Part shown: positions 60,421 through 64,000 of the stretch, piece after piece
How the letters are laid out: each line of letters begins with the position of its first letter
How positions within the stretch are numbered: the stretch's first letter is position 1
NCBI GenBank assembly: GCA_016933535.1
Contig: JAFGAS010000053.1
Coordinates: 1-64,000, forward strand
Length of the DNA stretch: 64,000 bases
Origin: Candidatus Zymogenaceae bacterium
GTDB taxonomy: Bacteria > Desulfobacterota > Zymogenia > Zymogenales > Zymogenaceae
Direction of reading: 5' to 3'
Program-made: the position numbers and the translations under genes
The notes under the pieces: generated by a model
The model's input: only the letters and a program-made list of their open reading frames with translations
Database searches by the model: none
What the model was told of the DNA's origin: nothing

Positions 60421-61755
60421 ATGGTACGCCCTGCAACTGCACGACGGCTGAGCGCCGGTGAGACATTCTACTGGCTCGTTGACCGGGTATGCAGCACCAA
60501 TTTCACGGTGGCGGCCCGGCTTTCCGGTCCGCTGGAACCGGACGTGCTGAGGGCGGCGCTGGCGGCCGTCGGCAACCGCCATCCCCTTTTGGGCGTGAGG
60601 ATCGCACGCAAGGGGGGCTGGCCGGTCTTTAGAACCGACGGTGTGGGGCCGATTCCCCTTTTCGTGGCCGATACGCCCGAGGACGAGTGGATCGCCCGGG
60701 CCGCCGACGAGATCAACCGTAACCTGGACTGGCGCGCCGGCCCCCTGGCCCGCTGCGTGTGGCTGCGGCATAGCGGCGGCCAATCCACCCTGATGATCAC
60801 GTTTCACCACGCGGTCGGCGACGGAATTTCTGGGGGATACCTGATCCGGGACCTTTTGCGGGCTATTGCCGCGCCCGGAAAGAACCTCCTGTCACCTCGC
60901 ACCTCCAACCTGCCCGAGGCGCTGGATCGGCTGCACCCCCCGGAGGTCCAGGGCGTGCGGGGTCTTTTTCGTTACGCCGTCGAGATGGCCCGGGCGGGGG
61001 CGGCCGTCGTCCGTTACGGCCGGCTGCGGGCCGTCTCCGCCGATGGACGGGCGCCCTATCGGGACCGCCGGGCGCGCGTGATCGCCCGGGTCTTTGACCC
61101 GTCGTTTACCGCGGATCTCGTCGCCCGGGCCCGGGTGGAGGGGACAACGGTCCACGGGGCGCTGGCGGCGGCGGTCCTCCTGGGGGGGCGCGGGGAAATT
61201 TCCGCGCACGGGCATCTGCTCATGGCCCTGGGGTCGCCGGTGAATATGCGCGGGAGGGTCACTCCCCCGGTCGGCGATGTTGTGGGCATGTACGCCTCGG
61301 TGATGGGGACGATGCACCGCGTTGGGAAAGACACTGCCTTCTGGGAGCTGGCCCGGGAGGTCACGGGGGGGATAGAGGCCGGTTTTGCCCGGAATATGCA
61401 CTTTACGTTTGAGCCGATGACGTTTCGAATCTTATCGCCGTTTTCCCGTCTTGCGGTGGGCTCACAGGCGGGGGCGATGGGGTTCACGAGGCTGGCGGCG
61501 GCGTCTTTCCCGTCGACGGGGTTCGGGCTGACCAACATCGGCAGGCTGGATATGCGGCGGCGGTACGGGGCAGTGTCCGTGTCGTGGGCGGCGCTGCTGC
61601 CGTCCTGGTCGGTGTTCGCGCATTCGGGGTGGTCGGCCTGTACCGCGGCAGGCAGCCTCTCTCTGAATCTGGTCTACATGGAGCCGCTGCTGGCGCGGGC
61701 CCACGCCGAGGCATTGGCCGGCAGGACGGTGGAGCTGCTACGAGCGGCGGTATAA
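60421..61755 (+). CDS. Condensation-domain/WES-type acyltransferase
   Basis: 444 residues from ATG 60421 with GGAGGT 8 bp upstream; a GTG at 60370 is in frame but has no site. HHAVGDG at 129-135 is the H-H-x-x-x-D-G catalytic motif of condensation, alcohol acyltransferase and wax-ester/DGAT enzymes. LPGxSFxFT-like DFGWG is replaced by a GFTRLAAASFPSTGFGL text. It probably transfers an acyl group from acyl-CoA to an alcohol or amine, linked to the acyl-CoA synthetases nearby. Confidence 0.8.
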   Translation: MVRPATARRLSAGETFYWLVDRVCSTNFTVAARLSGPLEPDVLRAALAAVGNRHPLLGVRIARKGGWPVFRTDGVGPIPLFVADTPEDEWIARAADEINRNLDWRAGPLARCVWLRHSGGQSTLMITFHHAVGDGISGGYLIRDLLRAIAAPGKNLLSPRTSNLPEALDRLHPPEVQGVRGLFRYAVEMARAGAAVVRYGRLRAVSADGRAPYRDRRARVIARVFDPSFTADLVARARVEGTTVHGALAAAVLLGGRGEISAHGHLLMALGSPVNMRGRVTPPVGDVVGMYASVMGTMHRVGKDTAFWELAREVTGGIEAGFARNMHFTFEPMTFRILSPFSRLAVGSQAGAMGFTRLAAASFPSTGFGLTNIGRLDMRRRYGAVSVSWAALLPSWSVFAHSGWSACTAAGSLSLNLVYMEPLLARAHAEALAGRTVELLRAAV

Positions 61756-61823
61756 GGGGAGCGATGCCCGGCCTCCCGCCGGAACCGCGCATCCGGGGGG
61801 GCATCCAACATGACACAACCGGG

Positions 61824-62291
61824 CTACGGCCCGATCTTTTCCCCGGCCCTGACGGCCGTCACCTCGCCCCGGGCCCGCTCGGCCCCGTCGGAAAAGACGG
61901 AGCAGGCGACGACGGCCTTTCGCGCGCCAAAATCGGTCACCCGGGCGCGAAGCTCCATCTCGGCGCCCACGGCCGCCGGCGAGAGGTACTCCACCACGAG
62001 GCGCGCGGTAAAAAAGAGGATCAGGGGTCCGGTCCCCGGCGCCCGTCCCTCGTGCTGGTAGGCGGCGGCAACGGCCGTGCCGACCGCGTGGCAGTCGATG
62101 AGGCTTGCGATCAGTCCTCCGTAAACGATACCGGGATATGCGGCGTGGCGGGGCAGCGGGGTGAACCTGCAAATCCCCTGGGTCCCGTCCCAGTAGGTCT
62201 TGATATGGAGTCCTTCGGGGTTGTGCCGTCCGCACCCGAAGCAGACGGCGATATCGTCGGGATAATAGTCCTGTATCGGCTTGTCGTTCAT
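61824..62291 (-). CDS. PaaI-type hotdog thioesterase
   Basis: 155 residues. FGCGRHNPEGLHIK at the start, GIVYGGLIASLIDCHAVGTA near 55 with the hotdog helix, LVVEYLSPAAVGAEMELRAR. Hydrolyses acyl-CoA thioesters. It is convergent with the condensation-domain gene and fits the acyl-CoA context of this flank. Confidence 0.9.
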   Translation of the reverse strand: MNDKPIQDYYPDDIAVCFGCGRHNPEGLHIKTYWDGTQGICRFTPLPRHAAYPGIVYGGLIASLIDCHAVGTAVAAAYQHEGRAPGTGPLILFFTARLVVEYLSPAAVGAEMELRARVTDFGARKAVVACSVFSDGAERARGEVTAVRAGEKIGP

Positions 62292-62561
62292 CGGCGCTCC
62301 TTTCTTATTTTTAACGATAGAGCCTCACTCGCCCCGGAACATTCAGCACGGTTTCGTGTCCCATCCTGCGCTACAGTAACGGATGGTGCGGCCCTGTCAA
62401 GGATAATCCGCGCGAAAAAGCGGAGACCCCGGGGACGGTTTTCCGGTTGACTTTGCGGAATTATGTAGTACCTTTTATCTATATAGGCGAAGGATCCCGA
62501 TCGGGCCGAGGCCTTTTTGCTCTATCCATCAAGGGGATCTCCCCGTGGGAGGATACAGACG

Positions 62562-63842
62562 ATGAAACGCTATCGGATTGCGGTGCTCCTGGTTATCCTG
62601 GTACCGGTGCTTGCGCTTGCCGCTTTTGGCTCGGAGCACGACGGTCTGGACAGGGTACAGCGGGACGCCGGTACGCTGGACGCGTATATGAATAAGGGTA
62701 CCGATATCGCCCTTCGCATCACCGAGCTGACGGGCGTGGCCCTCTCTCCACTGGTGGGGTTGGTCGTCATCGGCACGATCGAGTATTACCGGGCAAAGAA
62801 GCAGGGAGAGCCCGTCAGGTGGTACTTCTCCCTCTGGTTCATGGGGACGATTGTGCTCGTCCTGGTCCTCATTACGCTCAAGGATACGATCGGGGAGCTG
62901 GCGCCGTTTTTCAAAAAACCGCTGGACGCCCTCGATTTTGTCCAGCACAAATTCTCGGGGATCATCGCGTTTGCCATCGTGGCGCCGCGGCTGGTCCTAT
63001 CTATCCTCGAACCCGTCGGACAGACGGTGTCGTACCTGTTTAACCTGGTAAACCCCGTCGCCGCGGCCTGGGCCGCGGGGCCCCCAACGGACGGGATCAC
63101 CGGGACCGTCGGGACGCTGTTGATCGTGGCCGTCGTCGTTTCGGCCGTCATCGCGGCCGTTTTCTTTTTAACCGTATGGCTTGCCGCCGGGGCCGTGGAG
63201 ACCCTCATCCTGCTTGCCCCGATTCCCTTTGTCGGGCTTATCCTCAGGTCGTTTAGGCTCTCGGTCTTTGGCCTGCTTATGATCGGGGCGGCGGTAAGCC
63301 CGGTCATCGGGATAGTGCTTTCGTTTGTGATCCTCTATGTTTCGTATCGAATCCTCGGCTGGTCTGTGCGGCTAGCCGTCTTCGGGTGGGTTATCGCCCT
63401 GGATACGCTCGGGGGGCGGCACCACTATCTCAGGGTCGAAGAGCAGCGGCATATCGCGGCCTTTGCCTCGTCGGCAATTCGGGGGGTCAGAAGCCGGAGC
63501 TATGGGCGGCTGGTGAACAAAGGCGCGTCGCTGGTCTTCGAGTATCGTCCGTTTGGGGTTTTGTCCCGCAAGAGCGTGGCCGCAGCCGAGCATCCGGACC
63601 GCGTCGGGATCGCCCGGGGGACCCTCGTCTCCTCGGTGGTCGGCATCAGACGGGACCATAAGCGACCCCCCGTGCTCTTCTGGCTGCCACCCCGCTACCG
63701 GGGACATGAGGAGCCGGTGGCGCGGCTTTTGGGACTCTCACCGGAGATCCATGACCAGCGCTTCAGGAAGCGGCTGAAAGACGCGTGGAGCTGGATCGTC
63801 GGCCAGACCGCAAACGGGAGCCCCGAACCCGAAGCTGTGTAA
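62562..63842 (+). CDS. Multi-pass membrane protein, DUF4126-like
   Basis: 426 residues from ATG 62562 (GGAGG 9 bp upstream; ATG 62517 lacks a site). Signal-like start RYRIAVLLVILVPVLALAAF, then about eight membrane helices to residue 290: ITELTGVALSPLVGLVVIGT, IAFAIVAPRLVLSILE, VAVVVSAVIAAVFFLTVWLA. A basic cytoplasmic C-terminal third follows. The pattern resembles DUF4126-type proteins; I am not certain. Function unknown. Confidence 0.65.
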   Translation: MKRYRIAVLLVILVPVLALAAFGSEHDGLDRVQRDAGTLDAYMNKGTDIALRITELTGVALSPLVGLVVIGTIEYYRAKKQGEPVRWYFSLWFMGTIVLVLVLITLKDTIGELAPFFKKPLDALDFVQHKFSGIIAFAIVAPRLVLSILEPVGQTVSYLFNLVNPVAAAWAAGPPTDGITGTVGTLLIVAVVVSAVIAAVFFLTVWLAAGAVETLILLAPIPFVGLILRSFRLSVFGLLMIGAAVSPVIGIVLSFVILYVSYRILGWSVRLAVFGWVIALDTLGGRHHYLRVEEQRHIAAFASSAIRGVRSRSYGRLVNKGASLVFEYRPFGVLSRKSVAAAEHPDRVGIARGTLVSSVVGIRRDHKRPPVLFWLPPRYRGHEEPVARLLGLSPEIHDQRFRKRLKDAWSWIVGQTANGSPEPEAV

Positions 63843-63868
63843 CGGCCCGGAACGGTGTTTGTAACGAA

Positions 63869-63897
63869 ACGGCCCCCATCGGTAAGAAGGGGGCCGT
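63869..63897 (+). terminator. Hairpin after the membrane protein
   Basis: ACGGCCCCC/GGGGGCCGT stem, 11-nt loop, weak T tail (AATTA). Located 27 bp after the stop. Confidence 0.55.
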
Positions 63898-64000
63898 AAT
63901 TACCCGCATATATACCCGCACAGATCGCGCCCCCACCATAAAATTGCCGGCGTCACGGTGGCAAGGCCGTATCAGGCGGCCCGGCGGCCCGGCGCAGAAT

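Noticed and set aside
59386-60810. 474-aa minus-strand open frame
   Set aside because: Antisense to the alpha/beta hydrolase and condensation-domain genes in GC-rich DNA; the Arg/Pro/Gly-rich product shows no domain.
1-64000. Archaeal host
   Set aside because: Despite BRE/TATA-like sites in the element, both tRNAs have TTGACA/TATAAT-type promoters, and riboswitch terminators, lipoboxes and Shine-Dalgarno sites are bacterial throughout.

Overview
The window looks like chromosomal DNA of a Gram-negative-type bacterium, GC-rich in its right third, carrying a 46-kb integrated element that is more AT-rich and mosaic. The host is bacterial: both tRNA genes encode CCA and have sigma70-like promoters, and the host genes include a Tat-exported lipoprotein sulfatase, a sodium/solute symporter, acyl-CoA synthetases, a GH32 enzyme and a GPH-type sugar transporter. 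I cannot name the lineage; a deltaproteobacterium-like anaerobe is only a guess.

Left flank (1-1486): the start of an SLC12/APC-like transporter, a headless gene remnant, an inactivated insertion-sequence transposase fragment and the tail of a membrane protein that it interrupts.

Integrated element (about 1487-47618): it sits in the 3' half of a tRNA-Ala(GGC) gene. A 46-bp copy of the tRNA 3' end at 1487-1532 is the displaced end; the intact tRNA at 47573-47648 lies beside the tyrosine integrase gene. Paired TGTAACACTT sites with identical 12-bp spacing lie near both ends. Cargo from left to right: a PIN toxin pair; remnants of a type III-like methyltransferase around a membrane/zinc-ribbon gene; unknown genes and a SEC-C protein; a catalytic-domain-only recombinase; a ribbon-helix-helix-like gene beside a TGTATG repeat array; a type I restriction pair (HsdR, HsdM-S) followed by a three-component ABC-ATPase (ABC-3C) defence operon; a HerA ATPase-nuclease with a Cas4-like nuclease; a fluoride-response cluster; a methyltransferase/SNF2-helicase module; a 1120-aa HTH-PRTase-cyclase-like protein; a membrane/lipoprotein cluster with a second HerA ATPase and a separate winged-helix nuclease; a hairpin-rich non-coding stretch; a TubR/TubZ-like pair; and a PIN-kinase, VWA, PP2C triad ending at the integrase.

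The clearest unusual result is the fluoride cluster (21590-27462). Two fluoride (crcB-type) riboswitches with terminators precede two transcription units: dynamin-like GTPase, enolase and AAA ATPase; and cation/proton antiporter and UspA. Enolase is a classical fluoride target, so this reads as a mobile fluoride-tolerance regulon, with the dynamin and AAA ATPase as unexpected members.

A second theme is inter-domain mosaicism. Several cargo operons (integrase-like gene near 8.4 kb, HerA/Cas4 operon near 21.3 kb, methyltransferase/helicase module near 27.5 kb, and a site at 9.6 kb) have archaeal-looking BRE/TATA promoters, whereas the host tRNAs, the riboswitch units and the 1120-aa gene have bacterial -35/-10 boxes.

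Right flank (47649-64000): tRNA-Leu(CAA), then sulfatase, symporter, amidohydrolase-like protein and acyl-CoA synthetase on the minus strand; a second acyl-CoA synthetase, a GH32 gene broken by an amber codon, a sugar transporter, an alpha/beta hydrolase and a condensation-domain acyltransferase on the plus strand; then a hotdog thioesterase (minus) and a multi-pass membrane protein (plus).
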